Numbered from the stretch's first letter, positions 1 through 12,506 are shown. The stretch is 64,000 nt of DNA from CAVVIH01 sp963748295 (GCA_963748295.1 CAVVIH010000006.1:62001-126000), one strand, 5' to 3'. Program-made: numbers and translations. Notes: generated from the letters alone by a model not told the origin.

Positions 1-310
1 CGCGCCGTTTTCCGATATCGGCACGGCGGCTGATTATCTGGACACATCGCTCGCGCTGGCGCACACGGAAGAGAACCGGCTGGTCGCCCCGACCGCAACC
101 ATTCATACTTCTGCGGTCGTCCTTCGCACGGCGGTGTGGGATGATGTGACGGTCGGCGCCGGCGCGCGGCTCACCGACTGCGTCGTGGCGGACGGCGCGC
201 GCATCCCGGCGGGAGCAGTCTTCACGCGCAAGGCGATCGTGCCGTCGCAGGGACGCCAGGCCCGCGACGACGAAACGATCGCCGGAGATTTGTTGATCAA
301 GGACATCTGA
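1..310 (+). CDS. Sugar-1-phosphate nucleotidyltransferase, C-terminal fragment
   Basis: This is the 3' end of a gene that begins before the window; about 102 codons are visible and it ends in TGA at 308-310. The visible protein starts with APFSDIGTADYLD, the end of a nucleotidyltransferase catalytic domain. It continues into short hexapeptide-like beta-helix turns (VVLRTAVWDDVTVGAGARL, VVADGARIPAGAV) typical of NDP-sugar pyrophosphorylases with a left-handed beta-helix tail. The stop overlaps the ATG of the downstream sugar kinase (TGATG). The two therefore probably work in sequence, phosphorylating a sugar at C1 and then making the nucleotide sugar, as AmgK and MurU do in cell-wall sugar recycling. 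MurU itself lacks such a tail, so the exact sugar is uncertain. Confidence 0.75.
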   Translation, partial: APFSDIGTAADYLDTSLALAHTEENRLVAPTATIHTSAVVLRTAVWDDVTVGAGARLTDCVVADGARIPAGAVFTRKAIVPSQGRQARDDETIAGDLLIKDI

Positions 311-1335
311 TGACGCAAAAACGCCAGGCGGAAGGCGCCGAACAGCGCGAGCGCATCGACTCGTACCTTCAGCGCAGCGGCCTCGCCGCGCGCGGCCCCC
401 GGGTAGTGCCGCTGACCGGCGACGCCTCCGATCGGCGATATTTCCGCGTTCTGATCACCGATGGACCGTCGATCGTCCTGTCGCTCTACTCGGCGCCATT
501 CGATTTCTCGAAAATGTCGTTCGTGAACGTGGCGCGGCTGCTCGAACGGATGCCGGTGCCAATCCCGACGGTGATCGGGCATGCGGAGGACATCGGCCTG
601 CTGGCATTGGAGGATCTCGGCGACGTCACGCTCCAGGCGCACCTGGGGGCCGCGTCCGGCGCGGAGCACGCGGCGCTCTATCGCGAGGCGGTGGCGCTGA
701 TCGCCACGCTGCAGAAGCGCGGCGCCGAGCTGGCGTCACCCGATTACATTCCCTACACCGTCGCCTTCGACGTCGAAAAGCTGACGTGGGAGCTCGATTT
801 CTTCATCAAGCACTTCGTCGAGGCGTACCGGGGCGTCGTCATCGGGCCGGCGGCGCGCGAAGAGCTGGGGCGCGAGTTCGCGGTGCTGATCGAGGAGCTG
901 GCATCCGAGCCGCGCGTGCTGTGCCACCGCGATTATCACAGCCGCAACCTCATGCTTCATCACGGGAAGCTGTACATCATCGACTTCCAGGACGCGCGCA
1001 TGGGGCCGGATACCTACGATCTCGTCTCGCTCCTGCGCGACTCGTACGTCGATCTTCCCGAACAGACCGTCGACGATCTGATCGCGTACTTCCTCGCGGT
1101 CAAGGGGGAGACCGCCGAAGCGGGCCGGTTCCGCAAGCGCTTCGACATGATGGCGCTGCAGCGCAACCTCAAGGCGCTCGGCACGTTCGGCTACCAGACG
1201 ACCGCCCGGCGCAACCCCGTCTATATCCAGTACATCCCCCGCACGCTCCGCCACGTGCGCAACAACCTGGAACAGCTGCCCCGCTTCGCGCGACTGCGCG
1301 AACTTCTCGCCGCGCATGTAGACGAGTTCAACTAA
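310..1335 (+). CDS. amgK: AmgK-like sugar kinase (aminoglycoside phosphotransferase fold)
   Basis: The 341-residue protein has the APH/choline-kinase fold. The region GDASDRRYFRV (about residues 37-47) is the nucleotide-binding loop. HRDYHSRNLML (about 211-221) carries the catalytic Asp, and IIDFQDARMGPDTYDLVSLL is the metal-binding DFQ segment. This pattern is that of AmgK, the anomeric kinase that phosphorylates N-acetylmuramic acid or N-acetylglucosamine at C1 for peptidoglycan recycling. It overlaps the upstream nucleotidyltransferase by the TGATG junction, which supports a two-step nucleotide-sugar route. The family is certain. The substrate is inferred from motif similarity and the neighbour. 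Confidence 0.8.
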   Translation: MTQKRQAEGAEQRERIDSYLQRSGLAARGPRVVPLTGDASDRRYFRVLITDGPSIVLSLYSAPFDFSKMSFVNVARLLERMPVPIPTVIGHAEDIGLLALEDLGDVTLQAHLGAASGAEHAALYREAVALIATLQKRGAELASPDYIPYTVAFDVEKLTWELDFFIKHFVEAYRGVVIGPAAREELGREFAVLIEELASEPRVLCHRDYHSRNLMLHHGKLYIIDFQDARMGPDTYDLVSLLRDSYVDLPEQTVDDLIAYFLAVKGETAEAGRFRKRFDMMALQRNLKALGTFGYQTTARRNPVYIQYIPRTLRHVRNNLEQLPRFARLRELLAAHVDEFN

Positions 1336-1352
1336 GGGAGCCTTCGGCTCCC
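1336..1352 (+). terminator. Hairpin directly after the amgK stop
   Basis: GGGAGCC-TTC-GGCTCCC forms a perfect 7-bp stem starting on the base after the TAA stop. There is no T-tract; instead it runs straight into a heptamer repeat array. It may end transcription of the first operon or stabilise its 3' end. Confidence 0.45.
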
Positions 1353-1473
1353 TCAACTCCCAACGCCCAAAAAACCCCAACTCCCAAAGAACTCCCAAGT
1401 TCCAACTTCCAACTCCCAAGAACCCCAGGCCCATGAGAAGAATTGGGAGTTGGGAATTGGGATTTGGGAGTTG
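1353..1473. repeat. Inverted heptamer array, CTCCCAA / TTGGGAG type
   Basis: The left arm (1353 to about 1430) is a degenerate run of CCAACTC-type heptamers. After roughly 10 bp, the right arm (1443-1473) reads TTGGGAG, TTGGGAA, TTGGGAT, TTGGGAG, TTG. The arms are reverse complements, so either strand could fold into a long imperfect hairpin. The array fills the gap between amgK and the next gene and ends 17 bp before that gene's ATG. The same unit type recurs near 44.9 kb and 62.9 kb. Confidence 0.85.
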
Positions 1474-1490
1474 TACAATGAACAGTTTCC

Positions 1491-2333
1491 ATGCTCTTCG
1501 GTGTTTCCACCCATCTGTACCACGACCGCCGTCTGGAACGCGATCACCTCGCGCAGATTGCGTCCTACGGGTTCGAAGCGGTTGAGGTCTTCGCGACCCG
1601 CAGCCACTTCGACTACCGCGATGACGCGGCGGTCGACCGCCTCGGGCAGTGGCTCGCCGATACGGGGCTCAAGCTGCACGGCGTCCACGCGCCGATCACC
1701 GAGAGCTTTGGCGCCGGCGATGTCTGGGCGCCCGGTTTTTCGAACGCCGTCCAGGACCCGGCGCGGCGCGAGGCAGCCGTACGCGAAACCGAGGCGGCGC
1801 TGCAGATGGCGAGGCGCATTCCGTTCGACGTGCTCGTCGTGCATCTCGGAACCCCGGCCTCGAAGAACAACCCCGGCGACAACACGCGGAGTGCGGCGGT
1901 TCGAAGCGCGCAGGAGATCTGCCGGATCGCCGAGCCGCTCGGCGTCCGCGTCGCCCTCGAGGTGATCCCCAACTCGCTCTCCGACGCGGCGTCGCTCGTC
2001 CGGATGCTCGAGGAGGACGTCGAGGCGCGGCACGCCGGCATCTGCATGGACTTCGGCCACGCGCACATGATCGGCGACGTCGTCGACGCGATCGAAACCG
2101 CGGCCGAGCATCTGATCACCACCCACGTGCACGACAACCGCGGCCGCGACGACGAGCACCTGGTGCCGTTCCTCGGATCGATCGACTGGCAGATGGCGCT
2201 GATGGCGATGCAGAAAATCGGCTACGAAGGCACCTATCTGATGGAGCTCGCCAACCGCGAGTCCCCCGCGAAGGTGCTCGAGGAAGCGCGCCGCGCGCGG
2301 CAGCAGTTCGAGCGCGCGCTTGGACAACGATGA
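1491..2333 (+). CDS. Sugar phosphate isomerase/epimerase (TIM barrel)
   Basis: The 280-residue protein belongs to the xylose isomerase-like/AP endonuclease 2 TIM-barrel superfamily. Metal-site motifs of the family are visible: LKLHGVHAP, ALEVIPN (Glu), ICMDFGHAHM (Asp, His), THVHDNRGRDDEHLVPFLGSIDW, and a terminal YLMELAN glutamate. Family members act on sugars, inositols or hydroxypyruvate, and nothing here fixes the substrate. The ATG at 1491 is chosen because the family N-terminus (MLFGVSTHLY) begins there. Its stop overlaps the asnS start (ATGA), so the two are probably co-transcribed. No AP-endonuclease role is implied. Confidence 0.8.
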   Translation: MLFGVSTHLYHDRRLERDHLAQIASYGFEAVEVFATRSHFDYRDDAAVDRLGQWLADTGLKLHGVHAPITESFGAGDVWAPGFSNAVQDPARREAAVRETEAALQMARRIPFDVLVVHLGTPASKNNPGDNTRSAAVRSAQEICRIAEPLGVRVALEVIPNSLSDAASLVRMLEEDVEARHAGICMDFGHAHMIGDVVDAIETAAEHLITTHVHDNRGRDDEHLVPFLGSIDWQMALMAMQKIGYEGTYLMELANRESPAKVLEEARRARQQFERALGQR

Positions 2334-3622
2334 TTGCCTACATCGAAGAGATCGCCCGTCATCAGGGTCAGCCGATCACGCTGCGCGGATGGCTGCACAA
2401 CCGCCGCTCGAGCGGCAAGATTCACTTCCTCACGCTGCGCGACGGCACCGGGTTCATCCAGTGCGTCATGTCGAAGGCGGTCGTCGGCGAAGAGAGCTTC
2501 AAGCGGGCGGATCATCTCACGCAGGAGAGCGCGCTGATCGTCCATGGGACGGTGCGCGCCGACGCGCGCGCGCCGGGCGGTTACGAGCTGGACGTGAGCG
2601 GCCTGGAAGTCGTCTCCGAGTCGGTCAACTATCCGATCACGCCGAAAGAGCACGGCGTCGACTACCTGCTGGATCGCCGGCATCTCTGGATCCGATCGGC
2701 GCGGCAGCAGGCCATCCTGCGCGTGCGGCACGAGGTGATCAACGCGGTCCGCGACTTCTTCAACTCGCGCGGCTTCATCCTCGCGGACACGCCGATTTTC
2801 ACGCCGTCGGCCTGCGAGGGAACGACGACGCTGTTCCCCGTTCAGTACTTCGAGGGCGAAACCGCCTATCTGACGCAGAGCGGCCAGCTCTACAACGAGG
2901 CCAACGCGATGGCGCTCGGCAAGGTCTACTGCTTCGGCCCGACGTTCCGCGCCGAGAAATCGAAGACCCGCCGGCACCTCACCGAGTTCTGGATGGTCGA
3001 GCCCGAAGTCGCCTACGCCAGGCTCGACGACGTGATGGATCTGGCGGAGGGACTGGTGGAATCGGTCGTCGCGCGCGTGCTGGAAAAGCGTCAGGCCGAG
3101 CTGAAGACGCTCGAGCGCGATACGAGCAGGCTCGAGAAGGTGAAGGCGCCGTTCCCGCGCGTCTCTTACGATGACGCCGCGAAGATCCTCGAGAAAAAGG
3201 GACTGCCCTTCGAATGGGGCGGAGACTTCGGCGCTCCCGACGAAACGGCGCTCTCCGAGGAATACGATCGCCCGATCCTCGTGCACCGCTATCCATCAGC
3301 GGTGAAGGCCTTTTACATGAAGCCGGATCCGGCGCGGCCCGAGGTGGCGCTGTGCGTCGACATGCTCGCGCCCGAGGGATACGGCGAGATCATCGGCGGC
3401 GGCGAGCGCCTCGACGACTACGAGCTGCTGGTCGCGCGCATCAAGGAGCACGGCCTGCCGCAGGAGGCCTTCGAGTGGTACCTCGATCTCCGCCGCTTCG
3501 GCAGCGTGCCGCACGGCGGCTTCGGCATGGGCATCGAGCGCGTCGTCAGCTGGATCTGCGGCCTCGAGCACCTGCGCGAAGCGATTCCGTATCCGCGGAT
3601 GCTCTACAGAATCTACCCCTGA
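2330..3622 (+). CDS. asnS: Asparaginyl-tRNA synthetase
   Basis: This 430-residue class IIb aminoacyl-tRNA synthetase charges tRNA-Asn. An N-terminal OB-fold (ITLRGWLHNRRSSGKIHFLTLRDG) is followed by the class II core. The TLFPVQYF...LTQSGQLYNEA segment lies near the amino-acid site, motif 2 is FGPTFRAEKSKTRRHLTEF, and motif 3 is GGFGMGIERVVSW near the C-terminus. The absence of an AspRS-type insertion domain and the TQSGQLYNEA segment favour AsnRS over AspRS. The ATG at 2330 overlaps the previous stop by 4 bp, and the stop overlaps the rimO ATG (TGATG), so the three genes form an operon. Confidence 0.93.
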   Translation: MIAYIEEIARHQGQPITLRGWLHNRRSSGKIHFLTLRDGTGFIQCVMSKAVVGEESFKRADHLTQESALIVHGTVRADARAPGGYELDVSGLEVVSESVNYPITPKEHGVDYLLDRRHLWIRSARQQAILRVRHEVINAVRDFFNSRGFILADTPIFTPSACEGTTTLFPVQYFEGETAYLTQSGQLYNEANAMALGKVYCFGPTFRAEKSKTRRHLTEFWMVEPEVAYARLDDVMDLAEGLVESVVARVLEKRQAELKTLERDTSRLEKVKAPFPRVSYDDAAKILEKKGLPFEWGGDFGAPDETALSEEYDRPILVHRYPSAVKAFYMKPDPARPEVALCVDMLAPEGYGEIIGGGERLDDYELLVARIKEHGLPQEAFEWYLDLRRFGSVPHGGFGMGIERVVSWICGLEHLREAIPYPRMLYRIYP

Positions 3623-5045
3623 TGAAGATTGGCTTTCTTTCCCTCGGTTGTCCGAAGAACCTCGTCGACGGCGAGGTGATGCTGGGCATCGCGCGCGACG
3701 CCGGCCACGAGATCATCACCGAGGCGTCGGGCGCGGACGTGCTCGTCGTGAACACGTGCGCGTTCATCGATTCCGCCAAGCAGGAATCGATCGACGCGAT
3801 CCTCGAGATGGCGGCGCTGAAGCGCGACGGCAAATGCTCGCGCCTGGTCGTGACCGGCTGCCTCGCCGAGCGTTACCGCCACGATCTGCAGAAGGAGATT
3901 CCGGAGATCGACGCGGTGCTCGGGACGGGGGAAGTACCCGCAGATACTTGACGCAATCGGGAACCAGGGGCCAGCGGCCTGGGGCCAGGAGGGCGCACAG
4001 CCGATCAGATTCTTTTCGAAGTCGCCAGCTCGTCCCCTGGCCACGTCACTTCAGGCCCCCGGCCCCCGGCCCCCGGCCCCCGATTACCTCTACGACGCCA
4101 CCACCCCTCGCCTGCTGACGACGCCGAAGCACTTCGCCTATGTGAAGGTGGCGGAAGGATGCGACTACACGTGCGCGTTCTGCATCATTCCAACGCTCCG
4201 CGGCACGTATCGCAGCCGCACGGCGGACTCGATCGTTCGCGAGGCGCGGTCGCTGGCGGAGCGGGGCGTGCGCGAACTGCTGCTGATTTCGCAGGACACC
4301 ACGTTCTACGGCATCGATCGCGGCGAGCGCGGCGGCCTCGCGCGGCTGCTTCGCGAGCTGAACGCGATTGACGGCCTCGAGTGGATTCGTCTCCTGTATC
4401 TCTACCCGACCACGATCACCGACGACGTGCTCGCCGCGATGGCGGAGTGCGAGAAGGTCTGCCGCTACGTCGACCTGCCGCTGCAGCACGCCTCCGCGTC
4501 CGTGCTCAAACGGATGCGCCGTCCCGGCAATCGCGCCACCTACGACCGGCTGCTCGCGCGGATCCGCGAGCGCGTTCCCGGCGTCACATTACGTACGACG
4601 CTGATCGTCGGCTTCCCGGGCGAATCCGACGAGGATTTCTCGGAGCTGTCGGCATTCGTCGGCGACATCGAGTTCGATCACGTCGGCGTGTTCACCTATT
4701 CCCACGAGGAAGGCACCCGGGCGTTCGCGCTGCCGGACGACGTCCCCGCCTCGCTCAAGCGCAAGCGCCGCGCGCGCGCTGATGTCGCAGCAGAAGCGCA
4801 TCGTCAAACGGGCGCAGCGGCGCAGGATCGGGACGGAGGTCCGGGTGATGGTCGACGGGGCCTCGCCAGAGCACGAGCTGGCGATCCAGGGACGTCTGGA
4901 AGGACACGCCCCGGACATCGACCCTGTGGTTTACCTCACGGACTGCGATCCGGCCGAGATTCGGGGCGGGAACCTCATCAATGCTCGGATCGTCGGGTCC
5001 AGCGGCTACGACCTGATTGCGCGGCCGGTCGCCAGTTTCCAGTAG
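3622..5045 (+). CDS. rimO: Ribosomal protein S12 methylthiotransferase RimO (two frameshifts, repeat in linker)
   Basis: RimO is a radical SAM enzyme that methylthiolates an aspartate of ribosomal protein S12. The N-terminal part (3622-3940) shows the family start MKIGFLSLGCPKNLVDGEVM and cluster cysteines in SLGCPKN, VVNTCAF and TGCLAE. The reading frame then moves by +1 near 3940, where GEVP should be followed by QILDAIG. It stays open through a repeat-filled linker into the radical SAM CxxxCxxC motif (AEGCDYTCAFC, about 4152-4182). A second +1 shift lies in a CG-rich run near 4770-4780, and the TRAM end RVMVDGASPEHELAIQGRL continues from 4782. The linker before YLYDATTPR is clearly longer than usual. 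The indels are probably sequence errors, but the inserted array appears genuine. Confidence 0.8.
3964..4081. repeat. Inverted heptamer array inside the rimO linker
   Basis: The left arm (3964-3991) is CCAGGGG, CCAGCGG, CCTGGGG, CCAGGAG. After about 40 bp an inverted arm begins (CCCCTGGCC...) and ends in four perfect GGCCCCC units at 4054-4081. The frame used by the downstream radical SAM domain is open across the whole array, which encodes a Pro/Ala/Gly-rich stretch. The 7-bp period and inverted arms match the intergenic arrays elsewhere in the window. Confidence 0.85.
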
Positions 5046-5059
5046 CCAGTTTCCAGTGC
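5032..5059. repeat. Heptamer array, CCAGTTT type, at the rimO 3' end
   Basis: Four consecutive heptamers, CCAGTTT, CCAGTAG, CCAGTTT and CCAGTGC, span the end of rimO. The rimO TAG stop is the last three bases of the second unit, so the final residues (VASFQ) are repeat-encoded. No inverted partner arm is visible. Confidence 0.75.
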
Positions 5060-5095
5060 TATATTTATGGGTGGCAGCTTCGAGTAAGGGTTCCT

Positions 5096-5122
5096 AAGTG
5101 GGCCTGTGCCCACTTTTTCTTT
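5096..5122 (+). promoter_or_regulatory. Leader hairpin with T-tract upstream of rimP
   Basis: AAGTGGGC-CTGT-GCCCACTT (5096-5115) is a perfect 8-bp stem followed by a T-rich run broken by one C. It is either the terminator of the asnS-rimO operon or an attenuator in the leader of rimP-nusA-infB. GTGGGC/GCCCAC hairpins ahead of rimP are, as I recall, common in other phyla. A TATATT at 5060-5065 could be a -10 box, but I see no convincing -35. Confidence 0.6.
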
Positions 5123-5180
5123 TTGGGACCGACTTGAAGACCCGGTCTGAGCGCGGCCGTCCTCGACTCGGGGGTGGGGA

Positions 5181-5726
5181 TTGGCGCGGGATTCACGCTT
5201 GGCAGCCCCTCAAGGGCACGAATTGGAAACAGAACGGCTGGCACGAATCCGGGCCGCAGCCGAGCGGGTGGCGCGGAGCTACGGGCTGGAGATCTTCGAC
5301 GTTCGGCTCCGGCGCGAGTCGATCGGGACGGTGCTGCGGGTGACTATCGATCGGCCCGACCGGGGGGTTCCCGAGACGCAGGACGAGGCGGTCGGCATCG
5401 AAGACTGCCAGCGCGTGAGCCAGGATCTGAGCGCGGTGCTCGACGTCGAAGAGGACGAGCTGGGCGAGGACGCGCTGAGACAGGAGTATACCCTCGAGGT
5501 GTCGTCGCCGGGCCTCGATCGTCCGTTGCGGCACGAAGCGGACTACCGCCGGTTCGCGGGTCGGCTGGCGAAGGTCGTGACGTCGAAGCCGCTGAACGGG
5601 CAGTCGGCGTTCGCCGGCCGCATCCGCGGCGTCGAGGAGGGCGAGCTGGTGCTCGACGAGGGACGGCGGACGCATCGGATCCCGGTCGCCGGGATCAAGC
5701 GCGGGAATCTGGACGTGGAATTCTAG
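5181..5726 (+). CDS. rimP: Ribosome maturation factor RimP
   Basis: RimP assists maturation of the 30S subunit and heads the conserved rimP-nusA-infB operon, as here. The family core is clear: YGLEIFDVRLRRE, the IEDCQRVSQDLSAVLD segment, the signature YTLEVSSPGLDRPL, and a C-terminal SH3-like domain. The coordinates use the TTG at 5181 (181 residues). The in-frame TTG at 5223, preceded by AAGGGC, would give a 167-residue protein closer to the usual length and may be the real start. No ATG is available at the N-terminus. Confidence 0.88.
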   Translation: MARDSRLAAPQGHELETERLARIRAAAERVARSYGLEIFDVRLRRESIGTVLRVTIDRPDRGVPETQDEAVGIEDCQRVSQDLSAVLDVEEDELGEDALRQEYTLEVSSPGLDRPLRHEADYRRFAGRLAKVVTSKPLNGQSAFAGRIRGVEEGELVLDEGRRTHRIPVAGIKRGNLDVEF

Positions 5727-5735
5727 CGAAAAAAA

Positions 5736-6980
<1,245 letters not shown>

Positions 6981-6996
6981 AAGTTCTCTTAACTGA

Positions 6997-9798
<2,802 letters not shown>

Positions 9799-9822
9799 CA
9801 GCCCTGTGATTTGCTGTTCGCC

Positions 9823-10233
9823 ATGGCTAGCATGTCCAACACCCGCCCGACCCGCGTCGGCGATCAGATTCGCGTCGAGATTTCCGACCTGCTCGCGCGC
9901 GCCGTGCAGGACCCGGGAATCGGGTTCCTGACCGTCACCCACGTCAAGGTGACGCCCGACCTCCAGCAGGCGCGCGTCTACTACACCACGATGGGTGACG
10001 AGCGGGCCCGGCGCGAGACGCAGCGCGCGCTCGACCGCGCGACCCCTTTCCTGCGGCGGCAGCTCGGCGGACGGCTGAGGCTGAGGCGGGTTCCCGAGCT
10101 CCAGTTCTTCTTCGACGAGAGCATCGAGCGCCAGGACCGGATCGAGCGAATCCTCCAGGAGATCGAGGCGGAACGGTCGGAGGCGGCGGCAACCGAGGGT
10201 TCAGGACACGATGAACGAGACGGCAAGGAGTAG
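9823..10233 (+). CDS. rbfA: Ribosome-binding factor A
   Basis: RbfA is a small KH-type factor needed for late 16S rRNA processing and 30S maturation. The 136-residue protein shows the family features RVGDQIRVEISDLL, DPGIGFLTVTHVKVTPDLQQARVYYT and RLRRVPELQFFFDESIER. ATG codons at 9823 and 9832 both fit; 9823 is used. Its end overlaps the next gene by 23 bp. It sits directly after infB, its usual place. Confidence 0.93.
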   Translation: MASMSNTRPTRVGDQIRVEISDLLARAVQDPGIGFLTVTHVKVTPDLQQARVYYTTMGDERARRETQRALDRATPFLRRQLGGRLRLRRVPELQFFFDESIERQDRIERILQEIEAERSEAAATEGSGHDERDGKE

Positions 10234-11233
10234 TGCCGCGCCCGCGGTACCGGACGTCCTCGGACACATCTGCGACGAAATCCACCGGCGTCAGAGCTTT
10301 CTCCTCACTTCCCACGCGCGGCCCGACGGCGATTCGATCGGTTCCCAGCTGGCGATGGCGTTCGCGCTCGACGCGCTCGGCAAGCGGGTCCGGATCATCA
10401 ACGCGGATGCGGCCCCCGATCACTACCGCGAGTTCCCCGGCCTCGAGCGCATCGAGCTGCTGCCGGCGGTCCCGGCGGATGCGACGGCGGACGCCGTCAT
10501 CGTGATGGAGTGCAGCGACCTGAAACGAACCGGCGTCGACGGCTTCGACGGCCGCTACATCATCAACATCGACCATCACGTCGGCAACAAGATGTACGGC
10601 GCGTTGAACTGGTTCGACGAGACCGCCGCCGCATGCGGCGAGATGGTGTTCGATCTGATCCAGGCGCTCGGCGTAGAACTGACGCCGGAGATCGCGACGC
10701 ACATCTATCTCGCGATCCTGACCGACACCGGCTCGTTCCATCACTCGAACATCACGCCGCGCACCTTCGACATCTGCCGCCAGACCGTCGAAGCGGGGGT
10801 GAACCCCGCGGCCATGGCGCGGCGCGTCTTCGACAGCAACAGCTTCGGCAAGCTGAAGCTGATTGGCGCGCTGCTCGACTCGATGCAGCTGGTCGACCAG
10901 GGCAGGCTCGCGGTTCTCTACATGGACGACGCGATGCTGGCGGCGTGCGGCTGCACCTACAACGACACGGAAGGGGTCATCAACCTGCCGCTGACCGCGC
11001 GCGAGATCCAGGCGGTCGTGTTCTTCAAGGCCTCGTCGGCCGGCGACGTGCGCGTCAGCATGCGATCGAAGTACAACGTCGACGTCCGGATGGTGGCGAA
11101 CCAGTTCGGCGGCGGCGGCCACAAGAACGCGGCGGGGTTCACCGTCATCGGCTCGCTCGACGAGGTCCGCCCGGTCATCCTGGACCGGCTCACCCAGGCG
11201 ATTCGAGCGGGCCTGCAGACGCGGCCCGCGTGA
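10211..11233 (+). CDS. nrnA: DHH-family oligoribonuclease/pAp phosphatase NrnA
   Basis: The 340-residue DHH/DHHA1 phosphoesterase probably degrades short oligoribonucleotides (nanoRNA) and pAp. The DHH domain carries SHARPDGDSIGSQ, VIVMECSD, INIDHHVGN and ILTDTGSFHHSN, which are the Mn-binding motifs. The DHHA1 domain ends with the substrate-binding FGGGGHKNAAG. The position between rbfA and truB is conserved in many bacteria. It overlaps rbfA by 23 bp and truB by the TGATG junction. Confidence 0.9.
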   Translation: MNETARSSAAPAVPDVLGHICDEIHRRQSFLLTSHARPDGDSIGSQLAMAFALDALGKRVRIINADAAPDHYREFPGLERIELLPAVPADATADAVIVMECSDLKRTGVDGFDGRYIINIDHHVGNKMYGALNWFDETAAACGEMVFDLIQALGVELTPEIATHIYLAILTDTGSFHHSNITPRTFDICRQTVEAGVNPAAMARRVFDSNSFGKLKLIGALLDSMQLVDQGRLAVLYMDDAMLAACGCTYNDTEGVINLPLTAREIQAVVFFKASSAGDVRVSMRSKYNVDVRMVANQFGGGGHKNAAGFTVIGSLDEVRPVILDRLTQAIRAGLQTRPA

Positions 11234-12135
11234 TGGACGGCGTACTCGTCGTCGACAAGCCGCTGGGCCCGACGTCGCACGACGTGGTCGCGAAAGTACG
11301 GAAGCTGATCGGCGTCCGCCGGATCGGCCACACCGGGACGCTCGATCCGCTTGCGACCGGCGTGCTTCCACTTGTCGTCGGACGCGCGACCCGGCTCGCA
11401 TCGCTGCTGAGCAGTACGGCGAAGACCTACGTCGCGGATGTCAGGTTCGGGGCGGCGACGCGGACGTACGATGCGGACGCGAGATTCGCCGCGAGCGATG
11501 AGCCGCCCGCCGAGCCGGAGGGACTCACGCGTCAGATCGTCGAGGACGCATTGCCCGAATTCTCGGGCGTGATCAGCCAGGTGCCTCCGGCCTTCTCGGC
11601 AAAGAAGATTGCCGGAGTGCCGGCCTACAAACGGGCGCGCCGCAACGAGGACGTGACCCCCGCGCCGGTCGAGGTGACGGTCCACGCCATCACGCTCGAG
11701 CACTACGGAGCCGGGCTGGCGCGATTCCGGCTGGTGACGTCGGCAGGTTTCTACGTGCGCACGTTCGCCCACGACCTCGGGCAGCGCCTCGGCTGCGGCG
11801 CGCACCTCGCCGGCCTGCGGCGAACGCGGGCGGGCGATTTCACGCTCCAGGACGCGGTGACGCTGGAGGATCTCGAGCGCAACCGCGAGTCTGCCGCCGG
11901 CTATCTCGTCCCGCTCGAGCGGCTGCTGCCCGATCTGCCGGGGGTCAGGCTCACCGATCGCGGCATCAAGCGGGCGAGCCATGGCAATACGATCGCTCCC
12001 GCTGACGTCGCCGAGCCCGTCGAGGGCTGGAGCACGGGCAAGGCGAGGCTGCTGGATTCGGCCGGCAGCAGGCTCCTGGGGATTGCGGAGTCGCACGGGA
12101 ACGGCCTTTTGCATCCCGTGATCGTCCTGGTGTAA
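11233..12135 (+). CDS. truB: tRNA pseudouridine-55 synthase TruB
   Basis: TruB converts U55 in the T-loop of tRNAs to pseudouridine. The 300-residue protein shows the family start MDGVLVVDKPLGPTSHDVV and the catalytic-Asp motif GHTGTLDPLATGVLPL. It also has VPPAFSAKKIAGVPAYKRAR and GFYVRTFAHDLG, and a C-terminal PUA-like domain. It is translationally coupled to nrnA (TGATG). The 101-bp gap to rpsO holds no gene. It could contain the rpsO promoter or an S15 regulatory leader, but I see no clear motif. Confidence 0.94.
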   Translation: MDGVLVVDKPLGPTSHDVVAKVRKLIGVRRIGHTGTLDPLATGVLPLVVGRATRLASLLSSTAKTYVADVRFGAATRTYDADARFAASDEPPAEPEGLTRQIVEDALPEFSGVISQVPPAFSAKKIAGVPAYKRARRNEDVTPAPVEVTVHAITLEHYGAGLARFRLVTSAGFYVRTFAHDLGQRLGCGAHLAGLRRTRAGDFTLQDAVTLEDLERNRESAAGYLVPLERLLPDLPGVRLTDRGIKRASHGNTIAPADVAEPVEGWSTGKARLLDSAGSRLLGIAESHGNGLLHPVIVLV

Positions 12136-12236
12136 GATATTGAGTCGCTTGGAATTGTAATTCTCAGACAACGGCGGTCTGGTGCGGTGCCGAGAGTGCG
12201 GTTGCCGATTTTCTGGGCCGTTCGTGGAGGTTCGAC

Positions 12237-12506
12237 GTGGCACTGACCAAGGATCGCAAGACGGAAGTCATCGGCTCGTACAAAACCCATACGGCTGATA
12301 CAGGTTCTCCCGAGGTGCAGGTGGCGCTCCTCAGCGAGCGCATCAATTACCTCACCGAACACTTCAAGTCCCACGCCAAGGATCATCACTCGCGCCGCGG
12401 CCTGCTGAAGCTGGTCGGCCAGCGCCGGCGGCTGCTCGACTATCTGAAGCGCAAGGATACCGACCGCTACGGTGAACTGATCCGCCGCCTCGGCATCCGG
12501 AAGTAG
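12237..12506 (+). CDS. rpsO: 30S ribosomal protein S15
   Basis: S15 is a primary 16S rRNA-binding protein. The 89-residue length is typical, with the hallmark DTGSPEVQVALLSERINYLTEH and HHSRRGLLKLVGQRRRLLDYL. The start is GTG at 12237, preceded by a strong GGAGG at about 12226-12230. The rpsO-pnp pairing is conserved. A small GGCGC/GCGCC hairpin sits in the 54-bp gap before pnp. Confidence 0.95.
   Translation: MALTKDRKTEVIGSYKTHTADTGSPEVQVALLSERINYLTEHFKSHAKDHHSRRGLLKLVGQRRRLLDYLKRKDTDRYGELIRRLGIRK

Noticed and set aside
12136..12236. Promoter upstream of rpsO (TTGAGT and TGTAAT boxes)
   Set aside because: The boxes are only 10 bp apart, which does not fit a sigma-70 promoter.
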